From NCBI GenBank assembly GCA_025351985.1, contig JANXUW010000479.1, positions 1 through 9,813 on the forward strand: a stretch of DNA of 9,813 nt, given 5' to 3'. Origin of the DNA: Pseudolysobacter sp. Lineage in GTDB: Bacteria > Pseudomonadota > Gammaproteobacteria > Xanthomonadales > Rhodanobacteraceae. Made by a program: the position numbers and the translations under genes. Shown here piece after piece: positions 1 through 7,613 of the stretch (its first letter is position 1; every line of letters starts with the position of its first letter). The notes under the pieces were generated by a model, which was given only the letters and a program-made list of their open reading frames with translations, had not been told where the DNA came from and did no database searches.

Positions 1-765
1 AGTTTGTGCGGCGGCGAATTTCTGCATTGCGATTACGTCGATTGCAAGCGTATCGGCACGCTCAAACCGGTCGCACTGCTCGGCGCCGATCTCGCCGCAC
101 GCGAACCGTGGCGCAACACCTATGCACAGATCATGACCGAAATGGGCTGGTCGCGATTTGCAGAAAATTACGACGGACTCGATCTGTTTCGTTTCTTCGA
201 ATCCAAGCCGCGCGAGCTGCTCGATGCCATGCTCAAGAATGGTGTGCAGGCGCCGCTGGCAAGCAGCACCGGGCGTTTGTTCGATGCAGTCGCCGCGGCG
301 ATCGGCATATGTCGCGAGCACGTCGCCTACGAAGGCGAGGCCGCGATGCGCATGGAAAGTCTGATCACCGCGGACGATCTCGCCGAGGAAAAAGTGCTCG
401 ATTATCCGTTCGCGATTCCACGCCTGGATCGTGGTCGCGGCCTGCCCTACATCGAACCGCTCGGCATGTGGCAGGCGCTGCTCGGCGATCTGATTTTGGC
501 CACGCCGCCGGCACGCATGGCGGCGCGGTTTCATCGCGGCCTCGCCGCGGTGATCGTGCGTATGGCCGCGCAGCTCGCTGAGAAATATGCGATCGATACG
601 GTGGCCTTGTCCGGCGGCGTATTTCAGAACCGCGTGTTGACTGAACTTGTCTTGGCCGGCCTCGAAAACGTCGGGTTGCGCGCGTTGTTACCGGCGCAGT
701 TGCCGGTCAACGATGGCGGCTTGGCGTGGGGCCAGGCGCTGGTGGCTTTGGCGCGGAATCACTGA
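1..765 (+). CDS. hypF: HypF C-terminal part (carbamoyltransferase, partial)
   Basis: This is the last 254 codons of hypF; the reading frame is open through base 1, so the start lies upstream. HypF (usually about 750 residues) uses carbamoyl phosphate and ATP to carbamoylate the C-terminal cysteine of HypE, the first step in making the cyanide ligands of the [NiFe] centre. The visible part is the Kae1/TobZ-like end. It starts with a GGEF motif, followed by a stretch ending in REPWR. The nucleotide-site motif SGGVFQNR lies at visible residues 204-211 and PVNDGG at 235-240, close to the C-terminus, as is normal for the family. The acylphosphatase, zinc-finger and YrdC-like parts are not in the window. 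The stop is 10 bases before hypC, so the two genes are probably co-transcribed. The residue before GGEF is Cys where I would expect Trp; I attach no meaning to this. Confidence 0.95.
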   Translation, partial: SLCGGEFLHCDYVDCKRIGTLKPVALLGADLAAREPWRNTYAQIMTEMGWSRFAENYDGLDLFRFFESKPRELLDAMLKNGVQAPLASSTGRLFDAVAAAIGICREHVAYEGEAAMRMESLITADDLAEEKVLDYPFAIPRLDRGRGLPYIEPLGMWQALLGDLILATPPARMAARFHRGLAAVIVRMAAQLAEKYAIDTVALSGGVFQNRVLTELVLAGLENVGLRALLPAQLPVNDGGLAWGQALVALARNH

Positions 766-775
766 GGAGAAATGT

Positions 776-1057
776 ATGTGCCTGGGCATTCCCGGACGAA
801 TCGTCGCCATCACCAATAGCAGCGCGAAACTCGCCACCGTCGATGTGCTTGGCGTGCAGCGCGAAATCAATATCGCGTGTGTGCTCGGCGAGAATGAAAC
901 CGTAGCAGATTGCATCGGCGCTTGGGTGCTCGTGCATGTCGGATTTGCGATGAGCCGCATCGACGAGCGCGAAGCCGAACTCACCCTGCAATTGCTGCAC
1001 GAACTCGGCGAAGCACAAGCCGAAGCGAGGACGATGCGCGAAGGCGCGATGCCATGA
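776..1057 (+). CDS. hypC: HypC hydrogenase maturation chaperone
   Basis: This 93-residue protein is a HypC/HupF-family chaperone. It carries the Fe(CN)2CO unit with HypD and delivers it to the immature large subunit. The family-defining N-terminus MCLGIPG is present; Cys2 is the essential residue that contacts HypD and the iron. An OB-fold-like core follows, with the motif GAWVLVHVGFAM at residues 48-59. The last 30 or so residues are charged and probably helical. The start at 776 is preferred over the out-of-frame ATG at 772 because only 776 gives the invariant MC start. A GAGGAGA ribosome site lies at 764-770. The 3' end overlaps the next gene as ATGA. Length is normal for the family. Confidence 0.96.
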   Translation: MCLGIPGRIVAITNSSAKLATVDVLGVQREINIACVLGENETVADCIGAWVLVHVGFAMSRIDEREAELTLQLLHELGEAQAEARTMREGAMP

Positions 1058-1746
1058 GCACGAGCCACGATGCCCTTGCCGGACTCTATCCGCACCTCGC
1101 GCGCGGCACATCGAGCACGGACACAAATCGGCTGGATTCGACACTGCTCGATTCGATCCGGCACAAGGCGCGGGAAAGCATCGAGGTCAAGCAGAAATTC
1201 TTCGATACACATGCCGCCGACGTGCTCCGCGCGGCGCATCTGCTGGCCGATTCATATCGCGGCGGTGGACGTCTGTACACGCTCGGCAACGGCGGGTCGA
1301 GCTGCGACGCCGCGCATATCGCGGTCGAGTTTTCGCATCCCGTCACCGCTGGTCGACCGGCCTTGTCGGCGCAGAATCTCGCACAGGACATGGCGATGAT
1401 CACCGCCGTAGGTAACGATGTCGGCATCGATCATGTGTTCGAGCGTCAGCTGATCGGACTCGTGCGCAAGGGCGATTGCGTGATCGGCATATCGACCAGT
1501 GGCAATTCGAGAAACGTATTGCGCGGCCTCGAAGCCGCCCAACGTCTCGGCGCGCATACGCTGGCGCTTGCAGGTGGCGACGGTGGTGCGATGGCGCACG
1601 CGGCGTATATCGATTTGTGCCTGACCGTGGGCAGCGACAGCATCCACCGTGTGCAGGAAACCCACGTCGCGATTTATCACATTCTGTGGGATCTGACTCA
1701 CAGCCTGCTCGCCGATAATCGTGCGCCGCGCGGAGATCAGGTATGA
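1054..1746 (+). CDS. GmhA-like SIS-domain sugar-phosphate isomerase within the hyp operon
   Basis: This 230-residue protein belongs to the SIS (sugar isomerase) superfamily and most resembles GmhA, D-sedoheptulose-7-phosphate isomerase. Seen in the sequence: the phosphate loop GNGGSSCDAAH at residues 78-88; His88 and Glu92, and Gln201 and His209, which match the metal and catalytic residues of GmhA; and the second phosphate motif STSGNS at 147-152. These look intact, so it is probably an active enzyme rather than a remnant. It has about 30 extra N-terminal residues compared with typical GmhA (about 190-200 residues). Its start overlaps hypC and its stop overlaps hypD, both as ATGA, so its translation is coupled to two maturation chaperones. 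No other heptose or lipopolysaccharide gene is visible. I recall similar isomerase genes near group 1h hydrogenase clusters, but their role there is not established to my knowledge. The substrate is unknown; do not read the GmhA resemblance as proof of a role in heptose synthesis. Confidence 0.85.
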   Translation: MSTSHDALAGLYPHLARGTSSTDTNRLDSTLLDSIRHKARESIEVKQKFFDTHAADVLRAAHLLADSYRGGGRLYTLGNGGSSCDAAHIAVEFSHPVTAGRPALSAQNLAQDMAMITAVGNDVGIDHVFERQLIGLVRKGDCVIGISTSGNSRNVLRGLEAAQRLGAHTLALAGGDGGAMAHAAYIDLCLTVGSDSIHRVQETHVAIYHILWDLTHSLLADNRAPRGDQV

Positions 1747-2888
1747 CTCAATCCGGCATGAAATTCGTCGACGAATTCCGCGATCCGCACGCCGCACGCG
1801 TGCTGCTGCGCGAGCTTGAACTGTCGATCGAGCGCCTCGGCGCGACGCCGGGCAAACCGCTGCAGATCATGGAAGTGTGCGGCGGTCATACGCATGCAAT
1901 TTTTCGCTACGCGCTGAAGGATCTGGTGCCGCCCGCGCTCGAATTCGTACACGGTCCGGGCTGCCCGGTGTGTGTATTGCCGATGGGCCGTGTCGACGAT
2001 TGCGTGGCGATCGCGCGGCGCCCCGAAGTGATCTTCACCACGTTCGGCGATGCGATGCGTGTGCCGGGTTCGCAGATGAGTCTGCTGCAGGCGCGCGCCG
2101 AGGGCGCCGATGTGCGCATGGTGTATTCGCCGCTCGACGCGCTCGCGCTGGCCGAAGCGAACCCGACACGCGAGGTGGTTTTTTTCGGCCTCGGCTTCGA
2201 GACCACGATGCCGTCGACCGCGCTCACCGTGCTCGACGCCGAACGCCGCGGCATCCGCAATTTTTCGCTGTTCTGCAACCACATCACGATCGTGCCGACG
2301 ATCAAGGCGATCCTCGATTCGCCGGGCATGGGCATCCACGGATTTCTCGGTCCGGGCCATGTCGCGATGGTGATCGGCACCGCGCCGTTCGAGTTCATCG
2401 CCAACGAATACAAACGCCCGCTCGTGGTTGCGGGATTCGAGCCGATCGATATTTTGCATTCGCTGCTGATGGTGTTGCGACAGCTCGAAGCCGGCGAGGC
2501 GAAAATCGAGAATCAATACGCGCGGCTGGTCGATCCGGACGGCAATCGTGTTGCGCTCGAAGCGATCACACGCGTGTTCGAGCTGCGCGAATTTTTCGAG
2601 TGGCGCGGACTCGGTTCGATCGATCATTCCGGCGTACGCATGCGCGCAGCGTATGCACGATTCGATGCCGAAAAGAAATTCGCGATTCCGAACGTGCGCA
2701 TCGCCGATCCGAAATCCTGCCAATGCGGTGAGGTGCTGAAGGGCGCGATCAAGCCCTTCCAGTGCAAGGTGTTTGGCCGCGCCTGCACACCGCAAACACC
2801 GCTCGGCGCACTCATGGTTTCGAGCGAAGGCGCCTGCGCGGCGTATTACCAATATGCACGGCGCAGCCATATCGAGACAGCCGCATGA
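1743..2888 (+). CDS. hypD: HypD, Fe-(CN)2CO assembly scaffold
   Basis: HypD (381 residues, normal length) is the [4Fe-4S] protein that, with HypC, assembles the Fe(CN)2CO group and receives cyanide from HypE. Visible motifs: MEVCGGHTHA at 43-52 (Cys46, the iron-binding cysteine), GPGCPVC at 71-77 (Cys74 and Cys77, the redox pair), GFETT in the middle region, GFLGPGHV and GFEPIDIL. The C-terminal iron-sulphur region runs from about 325 to 366 with Cys326, Cys328, Cys341, Cys348 and Cys365. At 357 there is Leu, in the stretch GALMVSSEGAC, where many HypD proteins I recall have Cys. A GGAG ribosome site at 1732-1735 lies 7 bases before the start, which overlaps the preceding gene as ATGA. The stop overlaps hypE in the same way. 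Confidence 0.97.
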   Translation: MTQSGMKFVDEFRDPHAARVLLRELELSIERLGATPGKPLQIMEVCGGHTHAIFRYALKDLVPPALEFVHGPGCPVCVLPMGRVDDCVAIARRPEVIFTTFGDAMRVPGSQMSLLQARAEGADVRMVYSPLDALALAEANPTREVVFFGLGFETTMPSTALTVLDAERRGIRNFSLFCNHITIVPTIKAILDSPGMGIHGFLGPGHVAMVIGTAPFEFIANEYKRPLVVAGFEPIDILHSLLMVLRQLEAGEAKIENQYARLVDPDGNRVALEAITRVFELREFFEWRGLGSIDHSGVRMRAAYARFDAEKKFAIPNVRIADPKSCQCGEVLKGAIKPFQCKVFGRACTPQTPLGALMVSSEGACAAYYQYARRSHIETAA

Positions 2889-3955
2889 ACGCACGCGTGA
2901 ACGATCCCGCCTTGACGCCGAGCAACGCGCGCTGGCTCGGCAAACGCATCACGCTCGCGCACGGCGCCGGCGGACGCGCGATGCGCGAACTCATTACCGA
3001 AATCATCGCCCCGGCATTCGACAATCCGTTACTCGCGCCGCTCGAAGATCAGGCGCGTATCCCTGCGGAATTTTTGCAGACCGGGGAAAGCCTCGCGTTC
3101 ACGACGGACAGTTATGTCGTCTCGCCAATTTTTTTTCCCGGCGGCGATATCGGCAAACTCGCGGTGTGCGGCACGGTCAACGATCTCGCCGTCGGTGGTG
3201 CGCAACCGCGCTGGTTGAGCTGCGGTTTGATTCTCGAAGAAGGCCTGGCCGTAGATACCTTGATCGCGGTGCTCGCGAGCATGGGCGCCGCCGCGCGCGA
3301 AGCCGGCGTGTGCATCGTCACCGGCGACACCAAGGTGGTCGGGCGCGGCGCGGCGGATGCGATTTTCATCAACACCGCCGGCATCGGCACGATTCCGCGC
3401 GGACGCCACACCGGCCCGCGCAATGTGCGTGCCGGCGACAAACTCATCATCAACGGCACGCTCGGTGACCACGGCATCGCGGTGATGGCGGCGCGCAACG
3501 ATCTCGCATTGCAAATCCCGGTGCGCAGCGATTGCGCACCGTTGAACGGCCTGATCGATGTGATGTTTGCCGCCGCCCCCGGCTTGCGCTGGTTGCGCGA
3601 TTGCACACGCGGCGGACTCGCCACGGTCGCCAACGAATTCGCCGAGGAAGGCGGCTTCAGCCTGCACCTCGAAGAAGCCGCGTTGCCGGTCGCCGACGCG
3701 GTGCGCGGCGCGTGCGAAATTCTCGGACTCGATCCGTTGTATCTGGCGAACGAAGGCAAGCTCGCCGCACTTGTCGCCGCCGAAGATTGCGAAGCACTGC
3801 TCGCCGCGATGCGCACACATCCGCTCGGCTGCGATGCCGCCGTGATCGGCGAAGTGCATGCCGAGCGCAAAGGTCTGGTCGTGTTGCGTTCGCGTTTCGG
3901 CGGCGAGCGTGTGGTCGATTTGATCGACGGCGAACAGCTGCCGCGGATTTGTTGA
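2885..3955 (+). CDS. hypE: HypE, carbamoyl dehydratase (cyanide donor)
   Basis: HypE (356 residues) dehydrates the thiocarbamate placed on its C-terminal cysteine by HypF, using ATP, and passes the resulting cyanide to the HypC-HypD complex. It belongs to the PurM/ThiL/SelD ATP-binding family. Seen here: AHGAGG at residues 25-30, TTDSYVVSP at 73-81, CGTVNDLA at 95-102, a VTGDTKVV stretch in the middle, and the diagnostic C-terminal tail PRIC, with Cys356 as the very last residue. The frame is open further upstream, but the ATG at 2885 is chosen because it overlaps the hypD stop (ATGA) and puts the ATP-binding motif at the usual distance from the start. An 8-base T run at 3129-3136 lies in the gene with the frame intact. 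Confidence 0.97.
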   Translation: MNARVNDPALTPSNARWLGKRITLAHGAGGRAMRELITEIIAPAFDNPLLAPLEDQARIPAEFLQTGESLAFTTDSYVVSPIFFPGGDIGKLAVCGTVNDLAVGGAQPRWLSCGLILEEGLAVDTLIAVLASMGAAAREAGVCIVTGDTKVVGRGAADAIFINTAGIGTIPRGRHTGPRNVRAGDKLIINGTLGDHGIAVMAARNDLALQIPVRSDCAPLNGLIDVMFAAAPGLRWLRDCTRGGLATVANEFAEEGGFSLHLEEAALPVADAVRGACEILGLDPLYLANEGKLAALVAAEDCEALLAAMRTHPLGCDAAVIGEVHAERKGLVVLRSRFGGERVVDLIDGEQLPRIC

Positions 3956-3981
3956 AGCTATTTTCAAGGACAGCAAACGTC

Positions 3982-4338
3982 ATGCACGAACTCGGCATCA
4001 CCCGCAATCTCGTCGCCATCGTCAGCGAGCAAGCGCACGGCAAACGCGTGCTGCGCGTGTGGCTCGAAATGGGCACGCGCACCGCGCTGATGCCGGATGC
4101 GGTGCGCTTCTGTTTCGACGTGGTCGCCCTTGGCACCGTGCTCGAAGGCGCGGTGCTCGACATCCTCGAAATCGCCGCGGGATTGCAGTGCGAGGAATGC
4201 GGCACTTACGCCGATCCCGATCGGATAACAGACCAGGAAACCGCCGTGATTTGCGCGCAGTGCCAGTCGTCGAAACTGCGCCGACGCAGCGGCGAGGAAC
4301 TCAATATCAAGGCGATGGAGGTCGAACCATGTGCGTGA
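3982..4338 (+). CDS. hypA: HypA, nickel insertion metallochaperone
   Basis: HypA (118 residues, family length) works with HypB to insert nickel into the large-subunit precursor. The N-terminus MHELGI carries the nickel-binding His2 and Glu3. A zinc-binding domain has CxxC at Cys70/Cys73 and CxxC at Cys91/Cys94. The 26-base gap after hypE is the largest among the maturation genes. It contains an AAGGA ribosome site at 3966-3970, 11 bases before the start. I see no promoter in this gap. The end overlaps hypB by 10 bases. Confidence 0.96.
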   Translation: MHELGITRNLVAIVSEQAHGKRVLRVWLEMGTRTALMPDAVRFCFDVVALGTVLEGAVLDILEIAAGLQCEECGTYADPDRITDQETAVICAQCQSSKLRRRSGEELNIKAMEVEPCA

Positions 4339-5312
4339 CTTGCGGATGCGGACAAAACGGCGCGACACGCATTGATGGCGAAGCGCTCGGCGCACATGAA
4401 CACGAACATGTCCTGGCCGATGGCACGCGTGTCGTACACCGCCACGAGCACGGCAACGACGCGGCGCACGATGAGCAAATGCACATTCGCGCGCTGCAGC
4501 ACGGGCACGATATTGCGTCGATGGCGAATGCGGTGTTTCTGCCGATCAGCGGCAAATCGTTTGAACACACGCATGCCGCTGAACACGGGCACGCGCACAC
4601 CCACACTGCCGTACCGCCACAGGAGCGCCGCGAGATCCCGACCGAACTGGTACGCCTGGAAACCGCGCTGCTCGACAAGAATCAGCGTATCGCCACGCGT
4701 AATCGCATCGCATTGGCCAAGCGCGGCGTGCTCGCGTTGAACCTGATGTCGAGCCCCGGTGCGGGCAAGACCAGCTTGCTGGTGCGGACGCTGACCGATC
4801 TCGCCGCCGAAATTCCGATGAGTGTGGTCGAGGGCGATCAGGAGACCAGCGCCGACGCCGAGCGCATTCGCGCCACGGGAGCGCGCGCCGTGCAGATCAA
4901 CACGGGCGCCGGCTGCCATCTCGAAGCCGACATGCTCGAACGCGCATTGCATACCTTGTCGCCAGCGGAAGGCAGCGTGTTGTTCATCGAAAACGTCGGC
5001 AACCTCGTTTGTCCGGCCTTGTTCGATCTTGGCGAATACGCGCGCATCGTCGTGCTATCGGTTACCGAAGGCGACGACAAACCACTCAAATATCCGCACA
5101 TGTTTCGCTCCGCGCAATTGATGTTGTTGACCAAGATCGACCTGTTGCCGTACGTGAGTTTTGATCCGGCGCGGGCCGAGGCAAATGCGCGCGAAGTCAA
5201 TCCGCAGATTCAATGCCTGCGCCTGTCGGTGACGAGCGGCGAAGGGCTGGCGAACTGGTATCAACAGCTCCGGTCGCTGTTGCAGGAAGTCGCTACGGAG
5301 TCGGTAGCGTGA
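4329..5312 (+). CDS. hypB: HypB, nickel-storing GTPase
   Basis: HypB (327 residues) is the G3E/SIMIBI-class GTPase that delivers nickel together with HypA. The N-terminus MCVTCGC matches the high-affinity nickel motif CxxCGC. A linker follows with 16 histidines between residues 23 and 92, typical of forms that also store nickel. The GTPase domain has Walker A SSPGAGKT at 141-148, the metal-site residues Cys196-His197 and Cys228, and the guanine-specificity motif TKID at 268-271. The start is set by an excellent GGAGG ribosome site at 4317-4321, 7 bases before the ATG, and by the required MCxxCGC N-terminus. It overlaps the end of hypA by 10 bases and overlaps the permease start by 4. Confidence 0.97.
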   Translation: MCVTCGCGQNGATRIDGEALGAHEHEHVLADGTRVVHRHEHGNDAAHDEQMHIRALQHGHDIASMANAVFLPISGKSFEHTHAAEHGHAHTHTAVPPQERREIPTELVRLETALLDKNQRIATRNRIALAKRGVLALNLMSSPGAGKTSLLVRTLTDLAAEIPMSVVEGDQETSADAERIRATGARAVQINTGAGCHLEADMLERALHTLSPAEGSVLFIENVGNLVCPALFDLGEYARIVVLSVTEGDDKPLKYPHMFRSAQLMLLTKIDLLPYVSFDPARAEANAREVNPQIQCLRLSVTSGEGLANWYQQLRSLLQEVATESVA

Positions 5313-6085
5313 ACCTGACCATGGTGCTCGGGCTCGGATTGCTGCTCGGCATGCAACATGCCACCGAGCCGGATCATCTGGCCGCGGTCGCCGCGCTGGC
5401 CGGGCGCGAACGCTCGCTCAAACAAGGCATTTTCCACGGCGTTGCGTGGGGTCTCGGTCACACCTTGATGTTGTTGCTCGTGGCCGGTGCGGTGGGATTT
5501 CTCGGCTGGGTGATTTCACCCGCGATCGCGGGTAATCTCGAACAAGTGGTCGGTGCGATGTTGATCCTGCTCGGCGCAAGCGTGGTGCGCCGGCTATGGC
5601 GTGAGCGGCTGCATTTTCATGCACACAATCACCCGGCGGAAGTATTTCATTTCCAGCCGCAGATGCAGGATGCGGGCGTGTTGCACGATCATTCCCATCC
5701 GCTCGCGCATCCGACGGAAGTGACGCATTTCCACGCGCACAGCCATCTCGGCGAATCGCAACCGCATGCGCAAAGTCCGCATAACCATACGCATCGCCTG
5801 CCGTTGCGCAGCGTGCTGGTCGGCATGGTGCATGGACTCGCCGGTTCCGCCGCGCTCGCGCTGCTGGCGAGTCAGTCGATGCCGAGTCCGGCCTGGATGC
5901 TGATTTACATCGCGGTATTCGGCGCGGGTTCGATGCTCGGCATGGCTTTGCTGTCTGGTGTACTGGCGGTGCCGCTCGGCATGACCGCGAAACATCTCAC
6001 GCGCGTTTATCGCGTGCTGAATGTTTGCGTGGCGATATTCTCGATCGGGCTCGGTACAAAACTGCTGCTGGTACTGGGAGGATAA
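5309..6085 (+). CDS. NiCoT/UreH-like nickel permease with His-rich loop
   Basis: This 258-residue membrane protein is most likely a nickel importer feeding HypA and HypB. About six hydrophobic segments are visible, roughly at residues 1-15, 40-65, 75-95, 168-188, 195-222 and 236-256. The first carries HATEPDH (His17, Asp22, His23), which fits the HX4DH signature of NiCoT nickel/cobalt transporters. A hydrophilic loop at about 100-165 has 17 histidines and probably collects metal. The start is taken as GTG 5309 because GGAG at 5297-5300 is 8 bases upstream and the codon overlaps the hypB stop (GTGA); ATG 5321 is the alternative. Only about 258 residues, it is shorter than classic NixA/HoxN (about 330-350), closer to UreH-type proteins. 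Cobalt transport cannot be excluded, but the position after hypB favours nickel. Confidence 0.87.
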   Translation: MNLTMVLGLGLLLGMQHATEPDHLAAVAALAGRERSLKQGIFHGVAWGLGHTLMLLLVAGAVGFLGWVISPAIAGNLEQVVGAMLILLGASVVRRLWRERLHFHAHNHPAEVFHFQPQMQDAGVLHDHSHPLAHPTEVTHFHAHSHLGESQPHAQSPHNHTHRLPLRSVLVGMVHGLAGSAALALLASQSMPSPAWMLIYIAVFGAGSMLGMALLSGVLAVPLGMTAKHLTRVYRVLNVCVAIFSIGLGTKLLLVLGG

Positions 6086-6092
6086 AACGGTC

Positions 6093-7613
6093 ATGGCCGC
6101 CAGCCCCCAGCCGAGTGTTCCGCTATTGCATGCGCCGACGGCGCAAACGCAGCCGGCGCGCGAATGGCACGTCGCGCTGATCGGTCCGCGCCTGGTGCAC
6201 GATGCGCGCCTGCGCCGACATCTCGCTGGCGAGTATCAACTCGGCGTCCATGATCGCGCGCGCGAGGCACTCGCCGCGATGGAAGATGTCAGCGCCGATG
6301 TCGTGATCGTCGAACAGGTTCTGCTTGATGGCCGCGGCGTGGATTTCCTGCGCGAATTACGTACGCGTCATCCGGATACGATCCGCCTGCTGGTGCTCGA
6401 CAACGCCGATACGCAGGTGGTGCAGCATGCGATCAACGATGCCGCGGTGTATCAAGTGGTGATCACGCCGTGGCAACCGGAGCAACTGCATCTGCTGGTG
6501 CGGCGCGCACTCGAATCACGCGAACTCGCACGCATCCATCGTTATCTTTCGCGCGAACTGAAGTTTGCCGATGGCGTGGTGAATCGGCAGAACGAGACCA
6601 TGCGCAACGTATTGCAGGAGGTCTACGCGTTCGATCGCCTGGTGTTCGCCAGCACCGCGATGGCCGAGGTCTGCAATCTCGCGCGCAAGGCCGCGCATAC
6701 CGATCTGCCGGTGTTGATCGAAGGCGAAACCGGCACCGGCAAGGAACTCATGGCGCGCGCGATCCATCTTTTCAGCCAGCGCCACAAGCTTTTGTTCATG
6801 GCAGAAAATTGCGGCGCGATCAGCGACGACCTGTTGCAGTCCGAATTGTTCGGCCACAAGCGCGGTGCCTTCACCGGCGCCACCACCGATCGCTTGGGGC
6901 TGTTTCTGGCGGCGGATGGCGGCACGGTTTTTCTCGATGAAATTTCGGAAATTTCGCCGAGCATGCAAGTCAGCCTGCTGCGCTTTTTGCAGGAAGGCGA
7001 GCTCCGCGCGCTCGGCTCGGACCAGACCAAACGCAGCAACGTACGCATCATCGCCGCGAGCAACCGGCCGCTGAAAGCGCTGGTCGCCGAAGGCAAGTTT
7101 CGCCAAGATTTGTATTACCGTTTGCGCGGTTTCGAGCTGCGCATGCCGCCGCTGCGCGAACGGCCCGAGGATATCCCGGCGCTGGTGATCCACATGCTCG
7201 AAAAATATGCGGGCCTAGTGTCGCGGCGCATCGCCGGAATCACTCCCGATGCGATGGCGCGACTCAGCGCGTATGCGTTTCCGGGCAATGTGCGCGAACT
7301 CGAAAACGAAGTGCGGCGCATGATCGCACTGGCCGAGGATGGCGAATTCGTCACCGTGCGACATTTGTCGCCCGAGGTCGCGTGCGCCGCGGTGCCTTCG
7401 ACGCGCGGCCCGGATCTGCTGAGCATCGTGCCCGGCGGCAGCCTCAAGAAAAAAGTCGAGGCGCTTGAGGCGCGCCTGGTCTGCGATACGCTCGACCGGT
7501 GTCACTGGAATCACAGCAAGGCTGCGCGTGAACTCGGCCTGTCACGCGTCGGACTCGCCAACAAGATTCGTCGTTACAAGATCCAGCGCGCCGGCGATGA
7601 GGCGGATGCGTGA
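6093..7613 (+). CDS. Sigma-54-dependent activator, HoxA/HupR-like, degenerate receiver
   Basis: This 506-residue NtrC-family protein has three domains. A receiver-like domain (about 25-140) lacks the canonical residues: no acidic pair after the first strand (Gly31-Pro32 in LIGPRL), Glu74 where the phosphorylated Asp would be, and Thr125 where the conserved Lys precedes Pro-Trp. The AAA+ domain (about 185-420) is intact, with Walker A GETGTGKE at 211-218, the sigma-54 contact loop GAFTGA at 258-263, and Walker B GGTVFLDE at 276-283. The C-terminal Fis-type helix-turn-helix contains NHSKAARELGLSR. The GAFTGA loop shows that it acts on sigma-54 RNA polymerase. HoxA and HupR are family members that control hydrogenase genes, and the sigma-54 promoter at 8249-8265 is the obvious target. 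The start has GGGAGGA at 6076-6082, 10 bases upstream. It is 7 bases after the permease and overlaps the next gene by one base. No sensor kinase is visible nearby. Confidence 0.93.
   Translation: MAASPQPSVPLLHAPTAQTQPAREWHVALIGPRLVHDARLRRHLAGEYQLGVHDRAREALAAMEDVSADVVIVEQVLLDGRGVDFLRELRTRHPDTIRLLVLDNADTQVVQHAINDAAVYQVVITPWQPEQLHLLVRRALESRELARIHRYLSRELKFADGVVNRQNETMRNVLQEVYAFDRLVFASTAMAEVCNLARKAAHTDLPVLIEGETGTGKELMARAIHLFSQRHKLLFMAENCGAISDDLLQSELFGHKRGAFTGATTDRLGLFLAADGGTVFLDEISEISPSMQVSLLRFLQEGELRALGSDQTKRSNVRIIAASNRPLKALVAEGKFRQDLYYRLRGFELRMPPLRERPEDIPALVIHMLEKYAGLVSRRIAGITPDAMARLSAYAFPGNVRELENEVRRMIALAEDGEFVTVRHLSPEVACAAVPSTRGPDLLSIVPGGSLKKKVEALEARLVCDTLDRCHWNHSKAARELGLSRVGLANKIRRYKIQRAGDEADA

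Noticed and set aside
1054..1746. Reading the SIS gene as an ordinary lipopolysaccharide heptose gene
   Set aside because: It is translationally coupled to hypC and hypD, and no other heptose gene is visible. The isomerase fold is kept as the call but not the pathway.
1737..2894. Long open frame (385 codons) on the - strand opposite hypD
   Set aside because: It mirrors hypD almost exactly, has an Arg/His/Ala-rich composition with no recognisable domain, and is a known side effect of codon bias in GC-rich genes. A similar frame opposite hypE (3029-3976) is rejected for the same reason.
3129..3136. Run of eight T in hypE as a slippage or phase-variation site
   Set aside because: The frame is intact through to the PRIC end, and the run simply encodes Ile-Phe-Phe; there is no sign of programmed frameshifting.
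6163..6180. TGGCACG word in the activator gene as a second sigma-54 promoter
   Set aside because: The -12 GC is not at the required spacing (GG-N10-GC fails), and it lies inside a coding region.
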